Origin: Betaproteobacteria bacterium
GTDB lineage: Bacteria; Pseudomonadota; Gammaproteobacteria; Burkholderiales; SG8-39
NCBI GenBank assembly: GCA_016195915.1
Contig: JACPYS010000023.1
Coordinates: 41,143 to 105,142, forward strand
Reading direction: 5' to 3'
Length of the DNA stretch: 64,000 bases
Of this stretch, positions 42,190-50,366 are shown piece after piece (position 1 is the first letter of the stretch; each line of letters begins with the position of its first letter). A program made the translations under genes and the position numbers. Below the pieces are notes generated by a model. The model ran no database searches, was not told where the DNA came from, and saw only the letters and a list, made by a program, of their open reading frames with translations.

Positions 42190-44175
42190 ATGGCCAAGCA
42201 AGAATCCACCGAACTGACCGAAGCCCAGCTCGCGGTTCACTGGAAAGAAGAGGGGTACTACCATCCCTCGGCCAAGTTCATCGCGCAGGCCAACATGACC
42301 GACACGGACATCCTGGAGAGGTTTGGAGAGAAGAATTTTCCGGAGTGCTACAAGGAGTACGCGGACCTTCTGACTTGGTTCGTGGGGGGCAAGTTGAACG
42401 CTTGCTACAACTGCGTGGACCGGCATCTGCCGAAGAACAGGAACAAGACTGCCATCCACTTCGTTCCCGAACCCGAAGGCGAGCCGATCCAGCACATCAC
42501 CTACCAGGAGCTCTGGGTCAGGGTGAACGAGTTCGCCGCGCTGCTTCGTGAGTTCTGCGGATTGAAGCGCGGCGACCGGGTCACACTGCACCTGCCGATG
42601 ACCGCCGAACTGCCCATTACCATGCTGGCTTGCGCGCGCCTGGGCGTCATCCACTCCCAGGTCTTCAGCGGGTTCTCGGGCCAGGCCTGCGGCGAGCGCA
42701 TCGCCGATTCACAGAGCCGCGTGCTCATCACCGCGGACTCCTACTACCGCGCCGGCAAGCTGCTCGACCATAAAAAGTCGGCCGACATCGCCGTAGAAAC
42801 GGCCAAGGCGGAAAAGGCCCCTCCCGAGAGGGTGCTGGTGTGGCAGAGGCATCCCGGCAAATACTCCGCCCAGACCCCCTTGGTGCAAGGTCGTGATTTT
42901 GTCGTGAACGATCTCCTGCCGAAGTACCGGGGCCACCGCATCGAGCCCGAGCACATGCTGGCCACGGACCCTCTGTTCCTCATGTACACGAGCGGCAGTA
43001 CCGGGCGCCCGAAGGCGTGCCAGCACAGCACCGGCGGCTACCTCTCCTACGTGACGGGCACTTCCAAATATATCCAGGACATCCACCCCGAGGACGTGTA
43101 CTGGTGCATGGCGGACATCGGCTGGATTACCGGGCATTCCTACATCGTTTATGGGCCCCTGGCGCTGGCGGCATCGTCGGTCGTTTACGAAGGCGTCCCG
43201 ACGCATCCGGACGCGGGCCGCTCCTGGCGCATCGCCGAGGAGCTGGGGGTGAACATCTTCCACACCTCGCCTACGGCGATCCGCGCGCTGCGCCGCGCGG
43301 GAGAAGATATCCCGAAGAAGTACAACTACCACTTCAAGCACATGACCACGGTCGGCGAGCCGATCGAGCCGGAGGTCTGGCGCTGGTACTACAATGTCGT
43401 CGGCAAGGGCGAGGCCGTCATCGTGGATACCTGGTGGCAGACGGAGAATGGCGGCTTCCTCTGCAGCACGGTCCCCGCCCTCAGTCCGATGAAGCCCGGG
43501 AGTGCCGGGCCCGGTTTGCCCGGCATCTACCCCGTTATCTTTGACGACGACGGAAAAGAGTTATCGGCCGGGGCAGGAAAGGCGGGAAACGTCTGCATCC
43601 GCAACCCGTGGCCCGGCCTCATGCAGACTATCTGGGGCGACCCTGACCGGATGACAAGGCAGTACTTCCAGCGCTACTGCAAGGACAAGGACAGCAAGGA
43701 CTGGCGCGACTGGCCGTACTTCGCGGGCGATGGCGCGGTGCTGGCCCAGGATGGCTATTTCCGCATTCTCGGGCGAATTGACGATGTCATCAATGTGGCC
43801 GGACACCGGCTCGGGACCAAGGAGCTGGAGAGCGCTGCCCTCACGGTGCCGGAAGTAGCGGAGGCCGCGGTGGTGCCCGTTCCGGACGAGATCAAGGGGC
43901 GCGTCCCGGAACTTTATGTGTCGCTGAAGCCAGGCGTCAAGGCAAGCCCCGAGTTGAGCGCCAAGATCGCGATGGCAATTGCCGAGCACATCGGCCCGAT
44001 CGCCAAACCCAACCATGTCTGGATCGTTCCGGATATGCCGAAAACCCGCTCGGGAAAGATCATGCGCCGGATCCTGACGGCCCTCTCAACGAAAAGCGAT
44101 ACCGGGGACATTACTACCCTCGCCAACCCCGAGGTGGTCGAGATAATTCGCAGCACCGTCCAAGCGGGGGGCTGA
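42190..44175 (+). CDS. acs: Acetyl-CoA synthetase (AMP-forming)
   Basis: This enzyme activates acetate to acetyl-CoA through acetyl-AMP. The 661-residue chain has the length of Acs, the P-loop YTSGSTGRPKACQHSTGG near 265, acyl-pocket segment WWQTENGGF near 415, and the catalytic, acetylation-controlled lysine in KTRSGKIMRR near 620. The region HIGPIAKPNHVWIVPDMP precedes it as usual. The gene lies upstream of a CbrA-like sensor and a DUF4212/symporter pair, so uptake, sensing and activation of acetate or a similar acid are encoded together. Start ATG 42190 has the ribosome site AGGAGGA. Confidence 0.93.
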   Translation: MAKQESTELTEAQLAVHWKEEGYYHPSAKFIAQANMTDTDILERFGEKNFPECYKEYADLLTWFVGGKLNACYNCVDRHLPKNRNKTAIHFVPEPEGEPIQHITYQELWVRVNEFAALLREFCGLKRGDRVTLHLPMTAELPITMLACARLGVIHSQVFSGFSGQACGERIADSQSRVLITADSYYRAGKLLDHKKSADIAVETAKAEKAPPERVLVWQRHPGKYSAQTPLVQGRDFVVNDLLPKYRGHRIEPEHMLATDPLFLMYTSGSTGRPKACQHSTGGYLSYVTGTSKYIQDIHPEDVYWCMADIGWITGHSYIVYGPLALAASSVVYEGVPTHPDAGRSWRIAEELGVNIFHTSPTAIRALRRAGEDIPKKYNYHFKHMTTVGEPIEPEVWRWYYNVVGKGEAVIVDTWWQTENGGFLCSTVPALSPMKPGSAGPGLPGIYPVIFDDDGKELSAGAGKAGNVCIRNPWPGLMQTIWGDPDRMTRQYFQRYCKDKDSKDWRDWPYFAGDGAVLAQDGYFRILGRIDDVINVAGHRLGTKELESAALTVPEVAEAAVVPVPDEIKGRVPELYVSLKPGVKASPELSAKIAMAIAEHIGPIAKPNHVWIVPDMPKTRSGKIMRRILTALSTKSDTGDITTLANPEVVEIIRSTVQAGG

Positions 44176-44215
44176 GCTCGAACAACGGTAGCGAAGCACC
44201 TGACAGGAGGTGGCC

Positions 44216-44695
44216 ATGGCACTGAAGATTCCGCGTTGTGTGAGATGTTTCGTTGCCTGCGAGCTGAAGACGCTGCCTTCGGTCTCCGGAGAGGCGGGAT
44301 CGCTCAAACTTACCTTGCTGGAGGTGCCGGTATTCGCGTGCGCGAAGAATCATACGGTACCGGTGCACCGCGACTTCATGCTGTGGTTGATACAGCAGAT
44401 CCGCGCTCTTGAAGCGCAGTTCGCCGCCGGAAGAGAACAGGGAATGATCTTCAAGAAGCATCTTTGCGGCGAGTGCGGCAAGGAACTTGCTCCCAAGCCC
44501 GAGCGTCGGCAGGCGTTCCCGTACGAACTGAAGTACGAAGAGTTGGCACCGTTCAAGCTCCAGATCGAGATGCCGCTTTACAAGTGCACGGGTTGCGGCA
44601 AGGAGCAGATCCGTTCGGCCGGGGAGCTGCACGGCCATGTGGCCGGGGCGGTGGTCGGCATCAACGACGGCGCAGGGTTCCCGCACAGCGGCTGA
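44216..44695 (+). CDS. Cysteine-rich hypothetical protein
   Basis: A 159-residue soluble protein with CxxC pairs at PRCVRCF (7-11), HLCGECGKEL near 83 and YKCTGCGKEQ near 123, which suggests one or two zinc sites. I do not recognise the family. AGGAGG stands six bases before the ATG at 44216, so it should be well translated. It is 40 bases after acs and upstream of the small membrane protein and CbrA-like genes, which makes a link to acetate metabolism or sensing plausible but unproven. Confidence 0.6.
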   Translation: MALKIPRCVRCFVACELKTLPSVSGEAGSLKLTLLEVPVFACAKNHTVPVHRDFMLWLIQQIRALEAQFAAGREQGMIFKKHLCGECGKELAPKPERRQAFPYELKYEELAPFKLQIEMPLYKCTGCGKEQIRSAGELHGHVAGAVVGINDGAGFPHSG

Positions 44696-44697
44696 GC

Positions 44698-44739
44698 ACG
44701 AGCGCGAATCCTCTTAACGCGAGCGCGAATCCGCTTACG
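44698..44739 (+). repeat. Two tandem 21-bp repeats before the small membrane protein gene
   Basis: ACGAGCGCGAATCCTCTTA (44698) and GCGAGCGCGAATCCGCTTA (44719) are two near-identical copies with a period of 21 bases. They lie in the gap of 62 bases between two genes. A 21-bp repeat of different sequence occurs at 48130. Confidence 0.65.
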
Positions 44740-44757
44740 CGGCCGCAAGGAGTCGAA

Positions 44758-44955
44758 ATGCCGGAAGGCGATAGCAGAGGGCAGCGCATGATCGCGCTGT
44801 GCATGCTCGGCTGTGTGCTGTTCAATTTCCCGATTCTCGCCCTGTTCAATGTGCGGGGGACATTTTTCGGCGTGCCGGTCCTGTACGCCTACATCTTCGT
44901 CGCGTGGGCTCTGCTCATCGCCCTGATGGCCTGGGTGGCTGAAAGGCGGGGATAG
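44758..44955 (+). CDS. Small two-helix membrane protein
   Basis: A 65-residue protein with two hydrophobic segments (about 11-31 and 39-58), MIALCMLGCVLFNFPILALF and VLYAYIFVAWALLIALMAWV, and a charged end AERRG. CAAGGAG stands seven bases before the ATG. It is 11 bases before the CbrA-like gene. Small proteins of this kind commonly precede SSS-type sensor or symporter genes and may be accessory subunits, as DUF4212 is for the transporter at 52210. Confidence 0.65.
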   Translation: MPEGDSRGQRMIALCMLGCVLFNFPILALFNVRGTFFGVPVLYAYIFVAWALLIALMAWVAERRG

Positions 44956-44966
44956 GCCAAGCCGCC

Positions 44967-47729
44967 ATGCTCCAGGGGTGGGTCATTGTCGTCACGTCCT
45001 TCGCCTACCTGGGGCTGCTGTTCGCGATCGCGTTTTACGCCGATAAGCGCGCCGACGCGGGCCGCTCGATCATCGCCAGCCCCTACGTCTACAGCCTGTC
45101 GCTCGCGGTCTACGCCACGGCGTGGACCTTCTACGGCAGCGTCGGCCGCGCGGCCAGCGATGGCGTCGGATTCCTGCCGATCTACGTCGGGCCGACGCTG
45201 ATGATCGCGCTGTGGTGGGTCGTGATGCGCAAGATCCTGAGAATTTCGAAGCAGAACCGCATCACGTCGCTCGCCGATTTCATTGCATCGCGCTACGGCA
45301 AGAGCGCGTTGCTCGGGGGCGTGGTGACGGTGATCGCGGTCATCGGCATCCTGCCCTACATCTCGCTGCAGCTCAAGGCGATCTCCAACAGCTACACCAT
45401 CGTACTGCAGTATCCCTGGATCATCATGCCCGCCAAGATCGACGCGCGGCCGATCATGCAGGACACCGCGCTCTGGGTGGCGCTGATCCTCGCCGCGTTC
45501 ACTATCGCGTTCGGGACGCGGCACCTGGACGCGGCGGAACACCATGAAGGCATGGTGGCGGCGATCGCCTTCGAATCGCTGGTGAAACTGGTGGCGTTCC
45601 TGGCGGTGGGCGTATTTGTGACTTTCGGAATCCACAACGGCTTGGGCGACCTGTTCGATCGCGCCGCGGCCGATCCCAAGTTGAGCGCCATGATGACCCC
45701 TCTTGAGGGAGTCGCGGGAGGCTACGCAAGCTGGGTCTGGCTGACGATCCTGTCGATGATGGCGATCATGTTCCTGCCGCGCCAGTTTCAGGTGGCGGTG
45801 ATCGAGAACACGAACGAGCGGCACCTGAACAAGGCGATCTGGCTGTTTCCGTCGTACATGCTCGCGATCAACATATTCGTTCTGCCGATCGCGTTCGGGG
45901 GGATGCTGCATTTCCCCGAGGGCAATGTGGACGCCGACACCTTCGTCCTGACGCTGCCGATGTCGGAAAAACAGGAACTGCTCACGCTGCTGGTGTTCAT
46001 CGGCGGGCTGTCCGCGGCGACCGGCATGGTGATCGTCGAGACCATCGCGCTGTCGACGATGGTGTGCAACGATCTGGTGATGCCGGTGCTGCTGCGGCTG
46101 CGGCGGCTGCGGCTCAACGAGCGCAGCGACTTGACCGGCCTGCTCCTCGGCATACGGCGCGGCGCCATCGTCGGTATCCTGCTGCTCGGTTACCTCTATT
46201 TCCGGCTGGCGGGCGAAGCCTACGCGCTGGTGTCGATCGGGCTGATCTCGTTCGCGGCAGTGGCGCAGTTCGCGCCGGTGGTGCTGGGCGGGATTTTCTG
46301 GAAGGGCGGCACGCGCCGCGGCGCGCTGGCTGGGCTGTGCGCCGGATTTTCGGTCTGGACCTATACCCTGCTGCTGCCTGCGCTGGCGCGCTCCGGCTGG
46401 CTGCCGATCAGCTTCATGGAGCAGGGCCCCTACGGCGTCGCGCTGCTCAAGCCGCTGGAACTGTTCGGGCTGGCGGGACTCGACCAGATCACGCACGCGA
46501 TGATCTGGAGCATGCTCGCCAACGTCGGCGCCTATGTGACGGTGTCGCTGTCCGGGACGCAAAGCGCGGACGAACACCGCCAGGCAAGCCTGTTCGTGGA
46601 CGTCTTCGGGCAGGCCGGTGAAGCCGGCGGCGCCCGCTTCTGGCGCGGCACGGCGTCGGTGCCCGATCTCTACAACCTGTTGGCGCGATTCCTGGGATCC
46701 GCGGCGGCCGACAGCAGCTTCGAGGACTATGCACGGGCCCGGGGCTTGCGCTGGCCCGGCGATGCGCTGATCGCCGACGGCGATTTCGTGCACTACGTCG
46801 AAGTTCAGCTGGCCGGCGCGATCGGCGCCGCCTCGGCGCGCATCATGGTCGCCTCAGCAGTGAAGGAGGAGGCACTGACGCTCGAGGAGGTGCGCAAGAT
46901 CCTCGACGAGGCTTCGCAGGTCGTCATGTACAGCCACCGCCTGGAACAGAAATCGCGCGAGCTGGAGACGGCGACCACGGACTTGCGCACGGCCAACGAG
47001 CGGCTCAAGGAACTGGACCGGCTGAAGGATGAGTTCGTCTCGACCGTGACCCACGAGCTGCGCACCCCGCTCACCTCGATTCGCGCGTTCTCGGAGATCC
47101 TGCGTGAAGATCCGCATGTCGATGCGGCGCAGCGACAGAGATTTCTCGATATCATCACCAAGGAAACCGAGCGTTTGACGCGGCTCATCAACCAGGTCCT
47201 CGACCTGTCCAAGATCGAGTCGGGCGAGGCGGAGTGGCACGAATCGCGCGTCGACATGAAGGAGGTGATCTCGGACACGGTCACCGCGATGGAGCAGCTG
47301 TTCCAGGAGCGCAACATCCAGGTGGACGCGCGTCTGCCGGAGTGGACGGCGCCGGTGTCCGGCGACGTGGACCGCATCATCCAGGTGATGCTCAACCTGC
47401 TGTCGAACGCGGCGAAGTTCTGCGACTCCGGCAAGGGTCGCATCGAAATCGCGCTATCGGAGAGAGGCGGCTGGCAGCGCGTGGACGTGCGCGACAACGG
47501 TCCCGGCATCAGTCCTGCGGACCAGGCGATCATCTTCGACAAGTTCCGCCAAGGCGGCGACACGCTCACCGGCAAGCCGCAAGGTACCGGCCTCGGGCTG
47601 CATATCTGCCGTCACATCATCGAGCATCACGGTGGCAAGCTCTGGGTGGAAAGCCGGCCCGGGGAGGGTGCCTGCTTCAGTTTCACCCTGCCGATCGAGC
47701 ACGCAGGCACCGCGGCGCTGGCGGCGTAG
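44967..47729 (+). CDS. CbrA-like sensor: Na+/solute symporter domain fused to histidine kinase
   Basis: A 920-residue inner-membrane protein. Residues about 1-530 form a sodium:solute symporter domain with about 13 membrane segments (YATAWTFYGSVGRAASDGVG is the usual early motif). A short coiled linker near 650-690 leads to the HisKA domain with the phospho-accepting histidine in TVTHELRTPLTSIRAF near 696. The ATPase domain has the N-box NLLSNAAKF, DNGPGIS and GTGLGLHICRHI. As in CbrA, transport of a substrate may control kinase activity. The receiver-only protein encoded next is the probable partner. No PAS domain is obvious between the symporter and the kinase. Confidence 0.9.
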   Translation: MLQGWVIVVTSFAYLGLLFAIAFYADKRADAGRSIIASPYVYSLSLAVYATAWTFYGSVGRAASDGVGFLPIYVGPTLMIALWWVVMRKILRISKQNRITSLADFIASRYGKSALLGGVVTVIAVIGILPYISLQLKAISNSYTIVLQYPWIIMPAKIDARPIMQDTALWVALILAAFTIAFGTRHLDAAEHHEGMVAAIAFESLVKLVAFLAVGVFVTFGIHNGLGDLFDRAAADPKLSAMMTPLEGVAGGYASWVWLTILSMMAIMFLPRQFQVAVIENTNERHLNKAIWLFPSYMLAINIFVLPIAFGGMLHFPEGNVDADTFVLTLPMSEKQELLTLLVFIGGLSAATGMVIVETIALSTMVCNDLVMPVLLRLRRLRLNERSDLTGLLLGIRRGAIVGILLLGYLYFRLAGEAYALVSIGLISFAAVAQFAPVVLGGIFWKGGTRRGALAGLCAGFSVWTYTLLLPALARSGWLPISFMEQGPYGVALLKPLELFGLAGLDQITHAMIWSMLANVGAYVTVSLSGTQSADEHRQASLFVDVFGQAGEAGGARFWRGTASVPDLYNLLARFLGSAAADSSFEDYARARGLRWPGDALIADGDFVHYVEVQLAGAIGAASARIMVASAVKEEALTLEEVRKILDEASQVVMYSHRLEQKSRELETATTDLRTANERLKELDRLKDEFVSTVTHELRTPLTSIRAFSEILREDPHVDAAQRQRFLDIITKETERLTRLINQVLDLSKIESGEAEWHESRVDMKEVISDTVTAMEQLFQERNIQVDARLPEWTAPVSGDVDRIIQVMLNLLSNAAKFCDSGKGRIEIALSERGGWQRVDVRDNGPGISPADQAIIFDKFRQGGDTLTGKPQGTGLGLHICRHIIEHHGGKLWVESRPGEGACFSFTLPIEHAGTAALAA

Positions 47730-47756
47730 GCCGGCTGAGCCCCCGAGGAGGAATCG

Positions 47757-48131
47757 ATGGGTAAGCAAGTGCTGATCGCCGACGACGAACCAAACATTGT
47801 GGCGGCGCTCGAATTCCTGCTCCAGCGCAACGGCTACATAGTGCACATCGCGCGCAATGGCGACGAAGCGATGTCGATGATCGAGCGGCTCAAGCCGGAC
47901 CTGGTGCTGCTCGATGTGATGATGCCGTTGCGCAGCGGCTACGACGTCTGTCAGCGCGTGCGCGAGCGCGAGGAATGGCGGCACATCAAGATCGTCATGC
48001 TGTCGGCGAAAGGCCGTGAAGTGGAAGTGAACAAGGGGGTGTCGCTGGGCGCGGATCTCTACATCACGAAGCCGTTTTCCACGCGCGAACTTGTCGCCAG
48101 GATCAACGAGCTGCTCGGTGCCAATCCGTAA
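47757..48131 (+). CDS. Receiver-only response regulator
   Basis: A 124-residue CheY-like protein without an output domain. The acidic pair is in LIADDEPN (10-11), the phospho-accepting Asp in LVLLDVMMPLRSG near 53, the Thr/Ser switch in MLSAKG near 82 and the Lys in TKPFS near 104. It begins 27 bases after the CbrA-like kinase gene with a GAGGA site, so the kinase is the likely phosphodonor. With no output domain it may relay to another protein, possibly the neighbouring pseudo-kinase/exonuclease. Confidence 0.9.
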   Translation: MGKQVLIADDEPNIVAALEFLLQRNGYIVHIARNGDEAMSMIERLKPDLVLLDVMMPLRSGYDVCQRVREREEWRHIKIVMLSAKGREVEVNKGVSLGADLYITKPFSTRELVARINELLGANP

Positions 48132-48192
48132 CGCGCGGGTGCGTTCCACTAACGCACGGGTGCGTTCCACTAACGCACGGGTGCGTTCCACT
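48130..48192 (+). repeat. Three tandem 21-bp palindromic repeats
   Basis: AACGCRCGGGTGCGTTCCACT occurs three times without gaps (48130-48150, 48151-48171, 48172-48192); copies two and three are identical. Each contains the inverted repeat AACGCAC-GG-GTGCGTT. The first copy starts inside the stop codon of the receiver gene and the last ends 11 bases before the next start codon, so any RNA hairpins would sit right at the ribosome site of the exonuclease gene. Confidence 0.9.
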
Positions 48193-48203
48193 AGCGGGAA
48201 AGC

Positions 48204-50354
48204 ATGAAGCCGCGCAGCAGGTTTGCGCTCTGGCTGGCGGCCTGCTACGCCGGCATTCTGGTGCTGATCGCGGTCGCGGGGTTGGTCGTCGGTGCGGGGC
48301 AGCCGGAGCAGGACCAGGCGATTCTCTGGCGGGTGCTCGATGAACGCGCGCCGGCGCTGTTCTTTCTCGCCGCGTTTCTGCTCGTTCCCGCGGGCGCGGT
48401 AATCGGCTGGATCATCAAGCGCTACGTGACGGCCGTTCAGTCGGTATCGGAGCAGACGCGGGTCGTGCTCGCCAATCCCGGCTATCGAGTGGTACCCGGC
48501 GCGGCGCCGGAGCTGGCGGATCTCGCTGCCGAAATCAACCGGCTTGCGGGCGAGCACGAGGCGCTGCGGCGCGATCTCGATTCCCGCGTCGGCGAGGCGG
48601 GGGCGCGGCTCGCGGAGGAGCGCAACCGTCTTGCGGCCCTGATGTCGGAACTGGCCGAGGGCGTCCTGGTGTGCAATGCAGAAGGGCGCATTCTGCTCTA
48701 CAACGGGCAGGCGAGGGCATTGTTTGTCTCAGGCGCGCCGGCGCCGCGTGACGCCCTGGTGGGCCTCGGACGCTCAGTGTTCGCGCTCATCGACCGGCAA
48801 CAGATCGCGCACGCGCTGGAGAAGCTCGAGCGCCAGCTCAAGCCCGGCGATGCACCGCCCAACACGCGTTTCGTGACCGCGACGGCGGCCGGACGGCTGC
48901 TCAAGGTGCGCGCCGCCCCGTTCGTCGGCTCGGGCGGCGCCGTGGCGGGTCTCGTGCTGGCACTCGAAGACGTTACGGCTCTGCTCGATCAGGATGCGTC
49001 GCGCCGCGCCTTGCTGCAGGCGCTCGCCACCGAAGCGCGTGCACCGGTGGCGAACATCCGCGCCGCGGCCGAGAATCTGAGCGCGTTCCCCGACATGGAA
49101 GGATCGCGCCGCGAGCAGTTTGTCGCCATCGTCGCTGACGAGTCGCGCGTGCTGTCGCACAAGCTGGACGAAGCGCTGCGCGAATACGCCGACGCGCTCA
49201 AGGCGAACCTCGCGCTGGAAGACATGCGCGCGGTCGATCTGCTCGAGGTGGCGCGCCAGCGCGTTGCATCCTCGTTCGGCGTCGCCGCGCGGCTCGACGC
49301 GGTCGACGAGGAACTCTGGATCCGGGTGGACAGCTTCGCGTTCGTGCAGGCGCTCGCCTTTCTCGCCGGGAAGCTGCGCGAGGACTACGGCGTGTGCGAG
49401 CTGCGCTTCGCGGCGCGTACGGCGGGCAATCATGCCGAACTCGACATGGGGTGGAGCGGGGCACTTGTCGGCAGCGATGCGCTGTCGCTTTGGGAGTGCG
49501 AGCCGATGCGCATCGGCTCCGAACAGACGCCCCTCACGCTGCGCGACGTGCTGGAGCGGCACGGCGGCGAGGTATGGATTCAGCGCACGGGCGTGGGCGG
49601 CGAGCGCGGCGCGCATTTCCGCTTCCTGCTGCCCGTCGGCGAGGCCGCGCCCGGGCGGACGCGCGCTCCGGCAGCCCTGGCTCTGCCCGAGAGCCGCCCC
49701 GAGTACTACGACTTCGACCTGTTCCGCGAAAGCCGCCTGTCGCTCGTGCTGCAGGAGCGCAGGCTGTCGGAGTTGTCTTACACCGCGTTCGACACCGAGA
49801 CCACCGGGCTGGAGCCTTCGGCGGGCGACGAGATCATCAGCGTCGGAGCGGTCCGGATCGTCAATGGGAGGCTGCTGAAGAACGAGGTATTCGAGCAGCT
49901 GGTGAACCCGAGGCGCGCGTTGAACCGGGAATCCGCCCGCATCCATGGCCTCGCCGCGGAGGTGCTCGAAGCGCAACCGCCGATCGAACGGGTACTGCCC
50001 GCGTTTCATCGTTTCTGCGAAGATACCGTGCTGGTCGCGCACAATGCCGCTTTCGACATGCGTTTTCTCGAACTCAAGGAAGCCAGCTCCGGTGTGCGTT
50101 TCGCGCAGCCGGTGCTCGATACCCTGCTGTTGTCGGCGGTCGTCCATCCCAGCCAGGAAGACCACAAGCTCGAGGCGATTGCGCAACGGCTCGGCGTGCG
50201 CGTGATCGGGCGCCATACCGCGCTTGGCGATGCGCTCCTCACCGGCGAGATCTTTCTCAAGCTGCTGCCGTTGCTCGCCGACCGCGGCGTCGCCACGCTG
50301 GGCGAGGCGCTGGAGGCTTCGCGCCAGACATACTATGCGCGCCTGCAATACTGA
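48204..50354 (+). CDS. Membrane pseudo-histidine-kinase fused to DEDDh 3'-5' exonuclease
   Basis: A 716-residue protein. Two membrane segments (about 7-28 and 52-70) and a HAMP-like stretch lead to a PAS-like domain (LMSELAEGVLVCNAEGRILL near 150). A HisKA-like region follows in which the HELRTPL box reads TEARAPV, so the phospho-accepting His is Thr; the ATPase part has lost its clear N and G boxes. Residues about 525-700 are a complete DnaQ-like exonuclease: FDTETTG, LVAHNAAFDMRFLELKEA and the closing GRHTALGDA give the four acids and His. It follows the receiver gene after the triple repeat. A signalling input that controls a nuclease is suggested. Confidence 0.85.
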   Translation: MKPRSRFALWLAACYAGILVLIAVAGLVVGAGQPEQDQAILWRVLDERAPALFFLAAFLLVPAGAVIGWIIKRYVTAVQSVSEQTRVVLANPGYRVVPGAAPELADLAAEINRLAGEHEALRRDLDSRVGEAGARLAEERNRLAALMSELAEGVLVCNAEGRILLYNGQARALFVSGAPAPRDALVGLGRSVFALIDRQQIAHALEKLERQLKPGDAPPNTRFVTATAAGRLLKVRAAPFVGSGGAVAGLVLALEDVTALLDQDASRRALLQALATEARAPVANIRAAAENLSAFPDMEGSRREQFVAIVADESRVLSHKLDEALREYADALKANLALEDMRAVDLLEVARQRVASSFGVAARLDAVDEELWIRVDSFAFVQALAFLAGKLREDYGVCELRFAARTAGNHAELDMGWSGALVGSDALSLWECEPMRIGSEQTPLTLRDVLERHGGEVWIQRTGVGGERGAHFRFLLPVGEAAPGRTRAPAALALPESRPEYYDFDLFRESRLSLVLQERRLSELSYTAFDTETTGLEPSAGDEIISVGAVRIVNGRLLKNEVFEQLVNPRRALNRESARIHGLAAEVLEAQPPIERVLPAFHRFCEDTVLVAHNAAFDMRFLELKEASSGVRFAQPVLDTLLLSAVVHPSQEDHKLEAIAQRLGVRVIGRHTALGDALLTGEIFLKLLPLLADRGVATLGEALEASRQTYYARLQY

Positions 50355-50366
50355 CAGGTTCTGCGG

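Noticed and set aside
44889..46793. 634-codon open frame on the minus strand
   Set aside because: Antisense to the CbrA-like gene; no recognisable domain.
48130..48192. 21-bp repeats considered as a CRISPR array
   Set aside because: Three contiguous copies with no spacers and no cas genes.
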